A DNA stretch of 64,000 bases from Gammaproteobacteria bacterium (GTDB taxonomy: Bacteria > Pseudomonadota > Gammaproteobacteria > JAJFKG01), in contig JAJFKG010000009.1 of NCBI GenBank assembly GCA_021773335.1, positions 1-64,000 on the forward strand, read 5' to 3'. The notes beneath the pieces are model-generated. The model was given only the letters and a program-made list of their open reading frames with translations, made no database searches and had not been told where the DNA came from. A program made the position numbers and the translations under genes. Shown here in pieces: positions 17,398-28,207 of the stretch (positions are counted from its first letter, which is position 1; each line of letters starts with the position of its first letter).

Positions 17398-18897
17398 TTA
17401 AGAAGCTGAGACCAAGGGTGGCCGTTTATCTTTCCATGGGCGCGCTTGCTCAAGCTGAGCGGCAAGCTGTAAGAGTAAGCCATCTTTCGCAAAGCCTGCG
17501 CCAAATTGAGAGCCAATCGGCAAGCCAGCCTTATTCCAATACAACGGCACTGTGATAGCAGGGTATCCTGTCATATTATAGTATGAGGTAAAGGGGATAA
17601 AATCATAGATACGCTGCACATAGTGCTGCATTTCTTTAATGGTGAGTTTAGTCACTGGCAAATAGCGTAAAGCCTTTAAGCGTTGTTCTTCAGCAGGTGT
17701 TGGCATTAAAGCACCAATTTCAACAGGCGGTTGTGCTAATGTCGGGGAAAGCAATACATCATATTCAGCAAAAAACGTTGCCGTTTCACGCGCCAAGGCA
17801 TCGATACGTGCAATTGCCCAAGTTAAATTTGCTGCATTAAAATGTTTACCCAGCTTGGCGAATAATAAGGTGGCCGCTTCGACTTCATCGTCTTGCGCTT
17901 GCCGCCCAATACGCTTAGTTAAACCAGCCAGATTTGTTGCTGCTTCGGCAGACATGATGATGCTAAAAGCGCGCAGTACTTCATGTTCATCAATAATCAA
18001 ATCTTTAGCTTCAATGTGGTGACCTAACCCTTCACATAGTTTAGCAGTATCATGTACCGCAGTCAGACAATCTGCATGCACTTCAGTAGCAAAAAAAGGT
18101 TTTTCCATTAATGCAATCTTTAGTTTGCCTAATGGTTTATCTAGATTCGCTAAAAATGATTCCTGCGGCTTGGGAAAATAAAACGACGCACCTGCATCTG
18201 AGCCAGCTTCAACATCCAAAATAGCGGCACTATCACGCACACTACGGGTGATTGCATGTTGCACCACTAAGCCTTGCCATACACGCCCTGCATCAGGGCC
18301 AAATGGCGTTAGACCTCGCGAGACTTTCAAACCAAGCAAGCCACAACAGGACGCAGGGATACGAATCGAACCTGCACCATCACTAGCATGTGCAATCGGC
18401 ACCATACCGGTTGCCACCGCCACCGCTGAGCCACCGCTCGAACCACCCGAAGTACGCGTCAAATCCCAAGGATTATGACAAACATCAAAACCCTGTGGCT
18501 CAGTCGTCACCTGCATACCAAACTCCGGCATATTGGTCTTACCAAACGTTACCAAACCGGCTTGTTTATAACGTCGCGTCAATTCACTGTCATGAGCGGG
18601 CACAGGTAAGTGCTTGCTAAAGGCACAACCACCCAAAGAAGGAAAACCCGCATAATTAGCCCCAGTATCTTTCAATAAAAACGGCACGCCATGAAATGGG
18701 CCTGATGCTGGTTTTTGCTGAACAGTTTTGCGCGCTTCATCATACATTTTTAAAATTAACGCATTCGTTGCTGGGTTATAGCGCTCCGCGCGTTCGATTG
18801 CGGCATCGAGAAGCTCACCAGCACTTACCTGCCCTTGCGTTACTAACTCCGCTAAGCCCAAACCATCATATTGTTCGTATTCTACAAAACTACTCAT
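17398..18897 (-). CDS. amidase-signature family hydrolase
   Basis: Hydrolyses a carboxamide, with the substrate unknown. It has 499 residues from ATG 18897, which has AGAGG six bases upstream; a 14-residue longer reading lacks that. The Ser-cisSer-Lys triad is complete: Lys76 in Leu-Leu-Lys-Asp, Ser153 in Gly-Gly-Ser-Ser-Gly-Gly-Ser and Ser177 in Gly-Ala-Gly-Ser-Ile-Arg-Ile-Pro. No signal peptide is seen, so it is cytoplasmic. It is a stand-alone enzyme, not GatA: no gatB or gatC lies nearby, and the C-terminal half is of the bacterial 6-aminohexanoate-cyclic-dimer hydrolase/amidase type. It is convergent with suhB. Confidence 0.88.
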   Translation of the reverse strand: MSSFVEYEQYDGLGLAELVTQGQVSAGELLDAAIERAERYNPATNALILKMYDEARKTVQQKPASGPFHGVPFLLKDTGANYAGFPSLGGCAFSKHLPVPAHDSELTRRYKQAGLVTFGKTNMPEFGMQVTTEPQGFDVCHNPWDLTRTSGGSSGGSAVAVATGMVPIAHASDGAGSIRIPASCCGLLGLKVSRGLTPFGPDAGRVWQGLVVQHAITRSVRDSAAILDVEAGSDAGASFYFPKPQESFLANLDKPLGKLKIALMEKPFFATEVHADCLTAVHDTAKLCEGLGHHIEAKDLIIDEHEVLRAFSIIMSAEAATNLAGLTKRIGRQAQDDEVEAATLLFAKLGKHFNAANLTWAIARIDALARETATFFAEYDVLLSPTLAQPPVEIGALMPTPAEEQRLKALRYLPVTKLTIKEMQHYVQRIYDFIPFTSYYNMTGYPAITVPLYWNKAGLPIGSQFGAGFAKDGLLLQLAAQLEQARPWKDKRPPLVSAS

Positions 18898-19061
18898 TCG
18901 ATACCTCTTAACCCTATATATCAAGTAATATATCGGCACTTTAAAAATGAAACTGTATTATATAGATAAGCCCCTGATAGGAGAAGGAATTTAACTAGCT
19001 AGGTCAGCACACAACACCACTGTAGTGTGTGTGAGGGGTATAGTTTCAGTAACGTCAAGAT

Positions 19062-19985
19062 TCAAGGGCGATCGTCAAGTTCTACTTTCGGCGTCGGCAT
19101 CAAATCTTTCTTCGACAACCCCATCGCCACAGCCAAGGCACCTGCCACATAGATGGAAGAGTACGTACCAATCACAATACCAATAATCATCGCCAATGCA
19201 AAACCATGCACAACTTGACCGCCGAATAAATACAATGATACCACGGCGAGCAGAGTTAAAAACGATGTCATGATGGTACGCGAAAGCGTTTGATTAACGG
19301 ACATATTCACTACTTCTTCCGCCGTTGCCTTACGCACTTTACGGAAATTCTCACGCACTCGGTCGAAGACAACAATAGTATCATTCAAGGAATAACCAAT
19401 CACCGTCAACACAGAGGCTAGAGCAATCAAATTAAATTCCATGTGTAAATAAGAAAACACCCCTAAAATCAACACCGGATCATGGATCAAAGCCAATGAG
19501 GCGCTGACAGCGAAGCGGTACTCAAAACGCAAAGCAATATAGATCGCCGTACCAATCAAAGCAACTAACAAAGCCAAGGCACCATTGGTCGCTAACTCTT
19601 TACCAACTTGCGGACCAATATATTCGACACTCAGTAATTTCGCACCTGGTAAGGCAGCCATAATTTGGTTAGCCAACTGTTGTTGGCTCAACCCTTTATG
19701 CACACCCACACGAATCAAAACATTATGCGTGCTACCGTACGCTTGCACGACAGCTTGCGGGAAATTCGCAGTTTGTAGACTTTGACGAATCTGAGGCAAA
19801 TCGGCCGCCTGTTTATAAACCACTTGAAACTCAGTGCCGCCGGTAAAGTCCAAACCAAAATTAAGGCCATTAACAATGATTGACGTCATCGAAGCAATAA
19901 ACAAAATAGCCGACAAAATAGCTGTCCATTTACGCGCCCCCATAAAGTTAATATTTGTTTTATGCGAAAAAAATTCCATCGCCAA
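19062..19985 (-). CDS. secF: protein translocase subunit SecF
   Basis: Inner-membrane partner of SecD that uses proton-motive force to complete protein export. It has 307 residues: six transmembrane helices, a first periplasmic loop with Gly-Leu-Asp-Phe-Thr-Gly-Gly-Thr at about 48-55 and the Asn-Asp/Val-Val-Phe-Asp-Arg region in the transmembrane core near residue 205. It follows secD by six bases in the queA-tgt-yajC-secD-secF order. Confidence 0.97.
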   Translation of the reverse strand: MAMEFFSHKTNINFMGARKWTAILSAILFIASMTSIIVNGLNFGLDFTGGTEFQVVYKQAADLPQIRQSLQTANFPQAVVQAYGSTHNVLIRVGVHKGLSQQQLANQIMAALPGAKLLSVEYIGPQVGKELATNGALALLVALIGTAIYIALRFEYRFAVSASLALIHDPVLILGVFSYLHMEFNLIALASVLTVIGYSLNDTIVVFDRVRENFRKVRKATAEEVVNMSVNQTLSRTIMTSFLTLLAVVSLYLFGGQVVHGFALAMIIGIVIGTYSSIYVAGALAVAMGLSKKDLMPTPKVELDDRP

Positions 19986-19991
19986 GAATTC

Positions 19992-21875
19992 CTATTGCTT
20001 CGTAAGCTTAATACCAATTGAAAGATGTTTGCTATGCGGACGTCCACCATAGAGTAGATTCACAATAGCTCGGGTACCGGTAATCGCGGTAAACATCGAC
20101 GTCAATAAACCAATGGTTAGCGTGACTGCGAAACCTTTCACCGGCCCAGATCCCAAAGAAAACAGTGCCACGGCAGCAATCAAGGTTGTGACCTGCGCAT
20201 CAACAATGGTCGCAAACGCTTTTTCATAACCAACATGGATACTCGCTTGTATCGACATGCCATTACGTAATTCCTCACGGACACGTTCGAAGATCAACAC
20301 ATTCGCATCAACCGCCATACCCAGAGTTAACAAGATACCGGCAATGCCCGGCAGCGTTAATGTCGCGCCTAACAAGGAAAGGATCGCAACGAGCAGCACC
20401 AAATTGAATAATAATGCTAAATCAGCAAATACACCGAACAAGCGATAATACAGGGCCATAAAAATAACGATTAATCCAAAACCGATTTCAATCGATAAAA
20501 TACCTTTATGGATATTTTCTTTACCCAAACTCGGGCCAACTGTACTTTCAGCCAAGTAACTAATCGTTGCCGGCAAAGCACCTGCACGCAATTGCATGGA
20601 TAGGCTACGTGCTTCTTGCGCATCATCCAAACCCGTAATTTGGAATGAACTCGGCAATGCACTTTGAATCACAGGCGCACTAATAACTTTTTGCACTTTG
20701 CGGCTAGTACTTACTACTTTACCAGCGACTAGCTTACTATCGGCTTTCGTCTCAACATAGACAATCGCCATACGTTTACCGATATTTTCCGCGGTAGTAC
20801 GCGTAAAATAGCTCACTTGTGGCCCGCTAATGCGGATATTCACCACCGGGCGACCATCTTGACCAAAGCTCGACGTCGCACTCGTCACTGCACTACCTTT
20901 TAATACGACTTGGTTATACAACAAGATAGGTTGACCACTACTCATCTTATAAATGCGTGAACCCGCAGGCATATCACCGGCAAGCGCTGCACTCAAGTCA
21001 TGTTTTTCATCGACCAGATGAAATTCTAATGTCGCCGTGCCACCTATAATGCGTTTGGCCTGCGTAGCATCTTGAATACCAGGCAAATCCACCGAAATCC
21101 GATCTTTACCTTGTTGTTGTACAATCGGTTCTGAAACACCTAATTCATTGATACGATTACGCAATACCATCATAGTTTGATCAACAATCGCTTGTTGTTC
21201 TTTAACAAGTATTGCTGGCGACAACACACCATTCAATTGATACACACCAGCCTGATCATTCTTAGTAAAGGTCAACTCTGCAAATTGCTGCGCTAATACT
21301 GGCAGTGCTTGTTCGAGCGAACTCTCATCACGAAAGTTAATTGTAATACTGCCATTGGGGCGATGTCTCAAACCCGAATAACGGATCTTCTTATCACGCA
21401 AGGCTTTACCAATACTACGCATATCACCTTGTGTGCGCTTGGCAATCGTAGATTTTGCATCGACATATAGAAGGAAATGTACACCACCACGCAAATCTAA
21501 ACCCAGTTTAATCGGTTGCGCACCCAACGCACGCAGCCACTCGGGTGTTGACGATGCCAAATTCAGAGCCACAGTATAGTTATTGCCGAGCGCTGCTTTG
21601 ACATAGTCTTTAGCTTTTAACTGCGTATTGGGATCAAAAAAACGCACCATGAGTAAGTTGGGGCCTTCTTCACGCACCGATCTATACTTTAGATTAGCAT
21701 TGTTAAGCGTATCTTTGACTTCATTGATCACCGCGGGAGTTATCGTTGCCTTGTTGGTGCCAGACACTTGGATCGCAGGATCTTCACCATAAAACGCCGG
21801 TGCTGCATAGACCACCGACAGCACGACGATCACCAACAACATGATATATTTCCACATGGGATAGCGGTTTATCAT
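19992..21875 (-). CDS. secD: protein translocase subunit SecD
   Basis: Larger subunit of SecDF, 627 residues. It has an N-terminal transmembrane helix (about 7-25), a long periplasmic region with P1 head and base (about 30-450) carrying Leu-Gly-Leu-Asp-Leu-Arg-Gly-Gly-Val-His, and five C-terminal transmembrane helices with Asp-Ala-Asn-Val-Leu-Ile-Phe-Glu-Arg, the proton-pathway segment. The length is normal for gammaproteobacteria. Confidence 0.97.
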   Translation of the reverse strand: MINRYPMWKYIMLLVIVVLSVVYAAPAFYGEDPAIQVSGTNKATITPAVINEVKDTLNNANLKYRSVREEGPNLLMVRFFDPNTQLKAKDYVKAALGNNYTVALNLASSTPEWLRALGAQPIKLGLDLRGGVHFLLYVDAKSTIAKRTQGDMRSIGKALRDKKIRYSGLRHRPNGSITINFRDESSLEQALPVLAQQFAELTFTKNDQAGVYQLNGVLSPAILVKEQQAIVDQTMMVLRNRINELGVSEPIVQQQGKDRISVDLPGIQDATQAKRIIGGTATLEFHLVDEKHDLSAALAGDMPAGSRIYKMSSGQPILLYNQVVLKGSAVTSATSSFGQDGRPVVNIRISGPQVSYFTRTTAENIGKRMAIVYVETKADSKLVAGKVVSTSRKVQKVISAPVIQSALPSSFQITGLDDAQEARSLSMQLRAGALPATISYLAESTVGPSLGKENIHKGILSIEIGFGLIVIFMALYYRLFGVFADLALLFNLVLLVAILSLLGATLTLPGIAGILLTLGMAVDANVLIFERVREELRNGMSIQASIHVGYEKAFATIVDAQVTTLIAAVALFSLGSGPVKGFAVTLTIGLLTSMFTAITGTRAIVNLLYGGRPHSKHLSIGIKLTKQ

Positions 21876-21905
21876 CCCTAACCTCGTACCTACACAAAAG
21901 GAATC

Positions 21906-22247
21906 TTATAGTGAGTTGATTGTACCTTTCGGTAAAGAGTTGGCGACCGCGCTTTTTTGAATTCTTACTTCAACGCCATCCGAAATCTCAAGAGAAATAA
22001 AATCATCTGTGAGCTTTGCGATCTTACCTAACATTCCGCCATTCGTAACAATTTCATCACCAAGAGACAGCGATGAAATGAGATTGCGATGCTCTTTGGC
22101 GCGCTTACTCTGTGGACGCCACAAAAGAAAATAAAAGATTAAACCGAAAACCACCAAGATCAATACTGATCCCATGGGATTGCCCGTGTGTTGCTGGCCT
22201 TGCGGCGCAGCATTAGCAACTGGTATCAAGGCGTCTAAGAGATTCAT
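21906..22247 (-). CDS. yajC: preprotein translocase subunit YajC
   Basis: Small single-span protein associated with SecDF, 113 residues. One transmembrane helix (about 24-44) is followed by Trp-Arg-Pro-Gln-Ser-Lys-Arg and a cytoplasmic domain with Gly-Asp-Glu-Ile-Val-Thr-Asn-Gly-Gly. It is located between tgt and secD as usual. Confidence 0.95.
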   Translation of the reverse strand: MNLLDALIPVANAAPQGQQHTGNPMGSVLILVVFGLIFYFLLWRPQSKRAKEHRNLISSLSLGDEIVTNGGMLGKIAKLTDDFISLEISDGVEVRIQKSAVANSLPKGTINSL

Positions 22248-22252
22248 TCGCG

Positions 22253-24396
<2,144 letters not shown>

Positions 24397-24407
24397 AAAA
24401 CAGAACT

Positions 24408-25808
24408 CTAAGCAGGTGCGTACGCGTTTTGGCGCTGTGAATAACGATAAAACACGAGTGGCACAATAAATGACAATAAAAACCCAGACCAAAGCAATTC
24501 TTCATAATGCCACGTACTACTGATTTGCATACCCGCAGGCGGATAAAAACCAATGGTAATCGTAAATAGGCCAGCGAAAATGCCGGCACCCGCTGTCAAC
24601 CATGCACCAAGCTTGCCGCCTGGAACGCGGTAAGCACGCACAACCTCGGGATGCTTAGTCCGCAAATATAAAAATCCGGCGAACATCAAAATGTACATCA
24701 CCATGTAAAGTTGCGCCGACAAGGCGGTTAATATCCAATAAGAGCTATTGATGCTGGGCATAAAGATAAATAGCATTGTTAACAAAGACACCATTACCGC
24801 TTGCGCAATCAATAATAAACTCGGCGAGCCATGTTTATTTTCAAGCGCTAACAAGGGCACACCGAGATCTTCTGCCGCGACCATCAAGCCTTTTGTGGGT
24901 GCAACAATCCAACTGCTTAAACCACCGATACCACCAAACACAATAAACATTGCAATCAAGGGCAGCAGCCATTGCATGTGAAAATAACTGAAGAAACGAC
25001 TGTAGGCTTGCATGATCCCTGCGACTAAGCTGATGTCATTTTGTGGCACAACCATCGCAATAGTTAAGGCTCCCATGATCATCGTCACTAAAATAATAAC
25101 GACGGATAACACTAAAGCCTTAGGAAAACTGCGTTGCGGGTCACGCACGTCTTGCGCATGCACAGTGGCAATTTCAATCCCACAAAAACATAAAATCACT
25201 GCGGTCAGGGAAACCAACATTTGTGGGTCGTGTAAATTCGGTATTAGCTGACTTGCGGTAAATGCAATTTGAATAGGTTTACCCAAGGCTAACCAAGTAA
25301 TGCCCAAGCCAATAATCAATGTCATTGGGATAATCAAACCCAATACTGCACATAGACTAGCGATCAAAGCAGTCACGCGAATACCGCGCATATTCATGTA
25401 CGTGACTATCCAAAAAATCACGAGAATAGTCGCTGCCAAATAATATTTATTGGTGGCGATACTGGGCGATACTACATAAGCGACTGTCGCTGCCAAAAAC
25501 GATAAAATCGTCGGATACCAAATGACATTCTCAATCCATTGGAACCAAATCGCTAAAAATCCGTATTTCTTGCCAAAGGCTTCGCGTACCCACACGTAGA
25601 TTCCACCGCGCTTCGGCCATGCCGAAGCGAGTTCAGCCGATATCAAGCCGGCCGGCAATAAGAATAGTAACCCCGCGATTAAAAAGAAAAAAATCAAACC
25701 CGTGCCAAATAAAGCCGTCGCCGGTAAATTGCGAATACTATCGACTGCCCCAATAGTCATTAAAACTAAGCCGGTGGTGGTGAGTGATTTACGTGGGGAA
25801 TGGATCAT
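24408..25808 (-). CDS. APC-superfamily amino acid permease/antiporter
   Basis: Inner-membrane transporter of 466 residues with about 12 transmembrane helices. The N-terminal Gly-Ala-Val-Asp-Ser-Ile-Arg-Asn-Leu-Pro stretch and the Trp-Pro-Lys-Arg-Gly-Gly-Ile-Tyr-Val-Trp-Val-Arg-Glu-Ala-Phe-Gly segment resemble the glutamate/GABA antiporter group, which is often multiplied in Legionella-type bacteria. The substrate is not determinable. It is upstream of queA on the same strand and divergent from the effector-like gene at 26008. Confidence 0.85.
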   Translation of the reverse strand: MIHSPRKSLTTTGLVLMTIGAVDSIRNLPATALFGTGLIFFFLIAGLLFLLPAGLISAELASAWPKRGGIYVWVREAFGKKYGFLAIWFQWIENVIWYPTILSFLAATVAYVVSPSIATNKYYLAATILVIFWIVTYMNMRGIRVTALIASLCAVLGLIIPMTLIIGLGITWLALGKPIQIAFTASQLIPNLHDPQMLVSLTAVILCFCGIEIATVHAQDVRDPQRSFPKALVLSVVIILVTMIMGALTIAMVVPQNDISLVAGIMQAYSRFFSYFHMQWLLPLIAMFIVFGGIGGLSSWIVAPTKGLMVAAEDLGVPLLALENKHGSPSLLLIAQAVMVSLLTMLFIFMPSINSSYWILTALSAQLYMVMYILMFAGFLYLRTKHPEVVRAYRVPGGKLGAWLTAGAGIFAGLFTITIGFYPPAGMQISSTWHYEELLWSGFLLSFIVPLVFYRYSQRQNAYAPA

Positions 25809-25926
25809 GTGCGCCTAGGTACCTGTTTTATGTACAATTTCAATTAGCTGTCATGGCTTCATAACTGTGGCGCAATTTTACCCTGTTTATGTATTTTTTA
25901 CTAGCGCTTTGCCCTATTTACTCAAA

Positions 25927-25955
25927 TTGCCTCAACCTTTTTTCTTTGTTATTGT
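25927..25955 (+). promoter_or_regulatory. probable promoter of the 519-residue protein
   Basis: TTGCCT (25927-25932), a 17-base spacer and TATTGT (25950-25955), 52 bases upstream of the start codon. Three matches to each consensus are strong enough to suggest a vegetative promoter. Confidence 0.45.
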
Positions 25956-26007
25956 ACTCCCGCTCAAATGACCGACTGGGTCTTCAACTTATCTAAGGAA
26001 CACCAAT

Positions 26008-27567
26008 ATGCCCGGACAGTATAAAGACATACAACGCCATCTAAGTTATATAAAATCGGTTCGCGAATCGGGCAAACCCAATGCTGAAAACGAAGCTCGT
26101 AAGCTCGAAACGCAATTAGTCACGAGCTATCCACGGAGTAATAGCCAAGCAATCCGCGCCTTGCGCGGACTCATTAAAGAACGTCACAAACAAGCCCTAC
26201 AGGAAATTGCTAGCCTAGAACCATTAACGACTGATAATCGTCAATCCTACGCCAACAAGCTCACCGAAATTTTTGCAAAATACGGCGTCGTTAACACATT
26301 CAAAAAACGTGGTCGCACCAAAGTAAGTACACTACCACCTGCGCTACAACCTCATGTCGAACAATTAACGCATTTGCAACAAACATTAGAGGCTGAGAAA
26401 CAAGCTGAAATCGAAAGACAACAAGCCGAAGCGCAAGCAGCATTGGCAAGACAAGAAGCACTAGCACGCGTGCCTTTTTCGCCCAGCTTAGAAACACAAT
26501 GCAGCATTGGCTTATACTTAATAGGCATGGTTATCGACATTAAAGTAGCTCGCAAATTATTAGCTAGCCCTGAGTTTAGCGCGCATGCCACAGACATCTT
26601 ACAATATGCTTTTGGAATATTTAGCAATGGCATACAAATGGAAAAATGGAGCCAAGAAATGATAACTATTGTCACTTATTCTCCTAATACCACTACGCTA
26701 CTTGGTAAATTGATCGATCAGGGTTGTGCGCGTTTACCGCATCAATTTCGAGACACGGCACGTTTCATGCGCCAAGACACCACGGGTAAATCGGATAACG
26801 CTAAATACAGGCAAATCTGGCTAAATTTTCAGGGGCATCTCACCAATGACGGTGGCACAATGAATAGACTTATCAATATATTGATGCCATTGGCACGTAC
26901 GCTTGATCAATGGCAAGCGACTTGTGATGATATGCGTCAGGGCAAAGCAACAATATTAGGCATGCAATCTCCAGCACCATTAAGTAGTGATGTCGGCCAA
27001 CTAGCAGCACTTTTACAACAACATGGATTGGCTGACACACTCAGCAGCAGCCATAGAAAATTCCTCAGCTTTGTCGTTCAAACTGCCTCACTGCCCAGCG
27101 ACAAGGAAAAGCAACAGGCACAACAAGCTTATGTTAAGCTTCAACAAGCGGCCGGCTCTGAGAATATCCCTGCAGCATTTAGAAACGCTTATGAGACTAA
27201 CGGGAACAGTTGGGAAAATGGTCTCAACGCGCTACTACAACCCTACTTAACCATTCGTCGACAACACAAGTCACCTGAAGCGATTATTGCAGAGCTAAGT
27301 GAGCTTAAAGCAAACGCCGAGGGCGGCCAAGTTGATTTGATCAAGCTACTTAACCATATGCTAACAACTGCGGCTGAAGTTGATAAGGCGATGGGCTTAG
27401 CGCCTAATAATGATTGGATGATACCCGAATGGCGCACCGACGCTGTGCTTGCAGCACATGGCGGCGCTAACGCGGAAATGCAAACTCCTGAGAGCGCTGC
27501 GGCATCATCGAGTAGTGGTAGTGCTAGTAGTAGCAGCCCTTCTGCTAGCACTACATTCAACAGATAG
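26008..27567 (+). CDS. effector-like protein of unknown function, 519 residues
   Basis: Not recognised. Soluble, mostly helical, without signal peptide. Residues 1-100 are basic and helical. Residues about 115-152 form a Gln/Glu/Ala coiled coil. About 155-470 is a helical domain with one hydrophobic stretch (Ile-Gly-Leu-Tyr-Leu-Ile-Gly-Met-Val-Ile, near 166-176). The last 25 residues are almost only Ser, Ala, Gly and Thr, ending Thr-Phe-Asn-Arg. A cytoplasmic, coiled-coil, lineage-restricted protein with a small-residue tail fits a type IV secretion substrate, but this is inference: no secretion gene lies in the window. The start has AAGGA eight bases upstream. Style and Ser-rich runs resemble the 1025-residue protein at 50995. 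Confidence 0.7.
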   Translation: MPGQYKDIQRHLSYIKSVRESGKPNAENEARKLETQLVTSYPRSNSQAIRALRGLIKERHKQALQEIASLEPLTTDNRQSYANKLTEIFAKYGVVNTFKKRGRTKVSTLPPALQPHVEQLTHLQQTLEAEKQAEIERQQAEAQAALARQEALARVPFSPSLETQCSIGLYLIGMVIDIKVARKLLASPEFSAHATDILQYAFGIFSNGIQMEKWSQEMITIVTYSPNTTTLLGKLIDQGCARLPHQFRDTARFMRQDTTGKSDNAKYRQIWLNFQGHLTNDGGTMNRLINILMPLARTLDQWQATCDDMRQGKATILGMQSPAPLSSDVGQLAALLQQHGLADTLSSSHRKFLSFVVQTASLPSDKEKQQAQQAYVKLQQAAGSENIPAAFRNAYETNGNSWENGLNALLQPYLTIRRQHKSPEAIIAELSELKANAEGGQVDLIKLLNHMLTTAAEVDKAMGLAPNNDWMIPEWRTDAVLAAHGGANAEMQTPESAAASSSSGSASSSSPSASTTFNR

Positions 27568-27593
27568 GTCAAAAAAAATTCAGCGCATATTTT

Positions 27594-27622
27594 TTGCGTC
27601 CAACAAACAACTACGTTATACT
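27594..27622 (+). promoter_or_regulatory. promoter of tRNA-Leu
   Basis: TTGCGT (27594-27599), exactly 17 bases, then TATACT (27617-27622), followed by a GC-rich discriminator (CCCTGCCC), as in growth-rate-controlled stable RNA promoters. Transcription would start a few bases before the tRNA. Confidence 0.65.
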
Positions 27623-27635
27623 CCCTGCCCTTAGT

Positions 27636-27722
27636 GCCGGGGTGGCGGAACTGGTAGACGCGCCGGATTCAAAATCCGGTGGTGGTGACACCGTGTCGGT
27701 TCGAGTCCGACCCTCGGTACCA
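27636..27722 (+). tRNA. tRNA-Leu (CAA)
   Basis: An 87-base class II tRNA with acceptor GCCGGGG, anticodon loop TTCAAAA (anticodon CAA), a long variable arm (TGGTGGTGACACCG), T loop TTCGAGT and encoded CCA. The terminal G-T pair of the acceptor is a wobble pair. Confidence 0.95.
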
Positions 27723-27736
27723 GGCACTTGATGTTA

Positions 27737-27828
27737 GAGGAAGGGGGTAAGCCATGTGGCAGTCCCCCGATGAGAAAATCCGCAAGGATGGACTCAGCTA
27801 CTCGGCTTAACCCCCTTCCTTTATTTTT
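27737..27828 (+). ncRNA. long structured RNA or complex terminator after tRNA-Leu
   Basis: Begins 14 bases after tRNA-Leu. An outer stem of about 16 pairs (AGGAAGGGGGTAAGCC with GGCTTAACCCCCTTCCT, one bulged A) encloses a second stem GTGGC/GCTAC, a third AGTCC/GGACT and an apical ATCC-GCAA-GGAT hairpin with a GNRA loop, leaving an asymmetric CCCGATGAGAA strand. A T-rich run (TTTATTTTT) follows. The T-run makes it at least a terminator for the tRNA transcript. The ordered internal stems go well beyond what a terminator needs, so it could be a small RNA processed from the tRNA precursor. I recognise no Rfam family; it lacks the hammerhead core. Confidence 0.6.
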
Positions 27829-27867
27829 CGCCTCTCTTCGATATATCCTCGCGAATAAAACCACAAT

Positions 27868-27902
27868 GTAGCCTTGATAAGCCGCGGCGCGGCGCATCAA
27901 GG
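27868..27902. repeat. palindromic repeat, family A
   Basis: GTAGCCTTGATAAGCCGC paired with GCGGCGCATCAAGG, the same core as at 15193 and 45624. Confidence 0.8.
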
Positions 27903-27925
27903 GCAAGGTGTTAGCAAAGGCTGAT

Positions 27926-27994
27926 CCTTGATGCGCACTTCCTGTCTACGCACTGCGTGCTACGACAAGGCAAGACGGTACTTATCAAGGCTAC
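27926..27994. repeat. palindromic repeat, family A, with a stuffed loop
   Basis: The outer arms CCTTGATGCGC (27926) and CTTATCAAGGCTAC (27981-27994) are those of family A, but the loop is about 40 bases instead of 10 and holds a smaller hairpin (GCACTGCGTGC). It looks like a unit expanded by insertion. Confidence 0.7.
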
Positions 27995-28005
27995 AATACT
28001 GGGCC

Positions 28006-28194
28006 ATTCCGTGCTTGACACGGAATCCAGGAGATTATTAATCGCCATCGGAGATGGCTCACCGATAAGGGCGATGGCCTGTGCCCTGTGGGTAGACATC
28101 GCCCTAAAATCGGATACCTCGCATCCGACAATTGAAGCTCGCTACGCTCGCACCTCATATGCCTCTGGACCCCGTGTCAAGCACGGGGTGACGT
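28006..28194. repeat. mosaic of palindromic repeats (families C and D)
   Basis: Starts with ATTCCGTGCTTGACACGGAAT (28006-28026), then a GGGCGATG ... CATCGCCC palindrome (28069-28106) and ends with GCCTCTGGACCCCGTG-tcaag-CACGGGGTGACG (28161-28194). The two family C units lie in opposite orientation and bracket the D unit. A frame through it reads His-Ser-Val-Leu-Asp-Thr-Glu-Ser-Arg, the same peptide found at the tolB-pal repeat, because the repeat itself encodes it. I see no gene in 27829-28207. Confidence 0.75.
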
Positions 28195-28207
28195 ACGAAT
28201 ACTCACA

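Noticed and set aside
17398-18897. GatA subunit of the tRNA amidotransferase
   Set aside because: No gatB or gatC beside it and the C-terminal half is of the stand-alone amidase type.
27737-27828. Hammerhead ribozyme reading of the RNA after tRNA-Leu
   Set aside because: It contains CGATGAG, not the CTGATGA core, and no matching GAAA strand closes the three-way junction.
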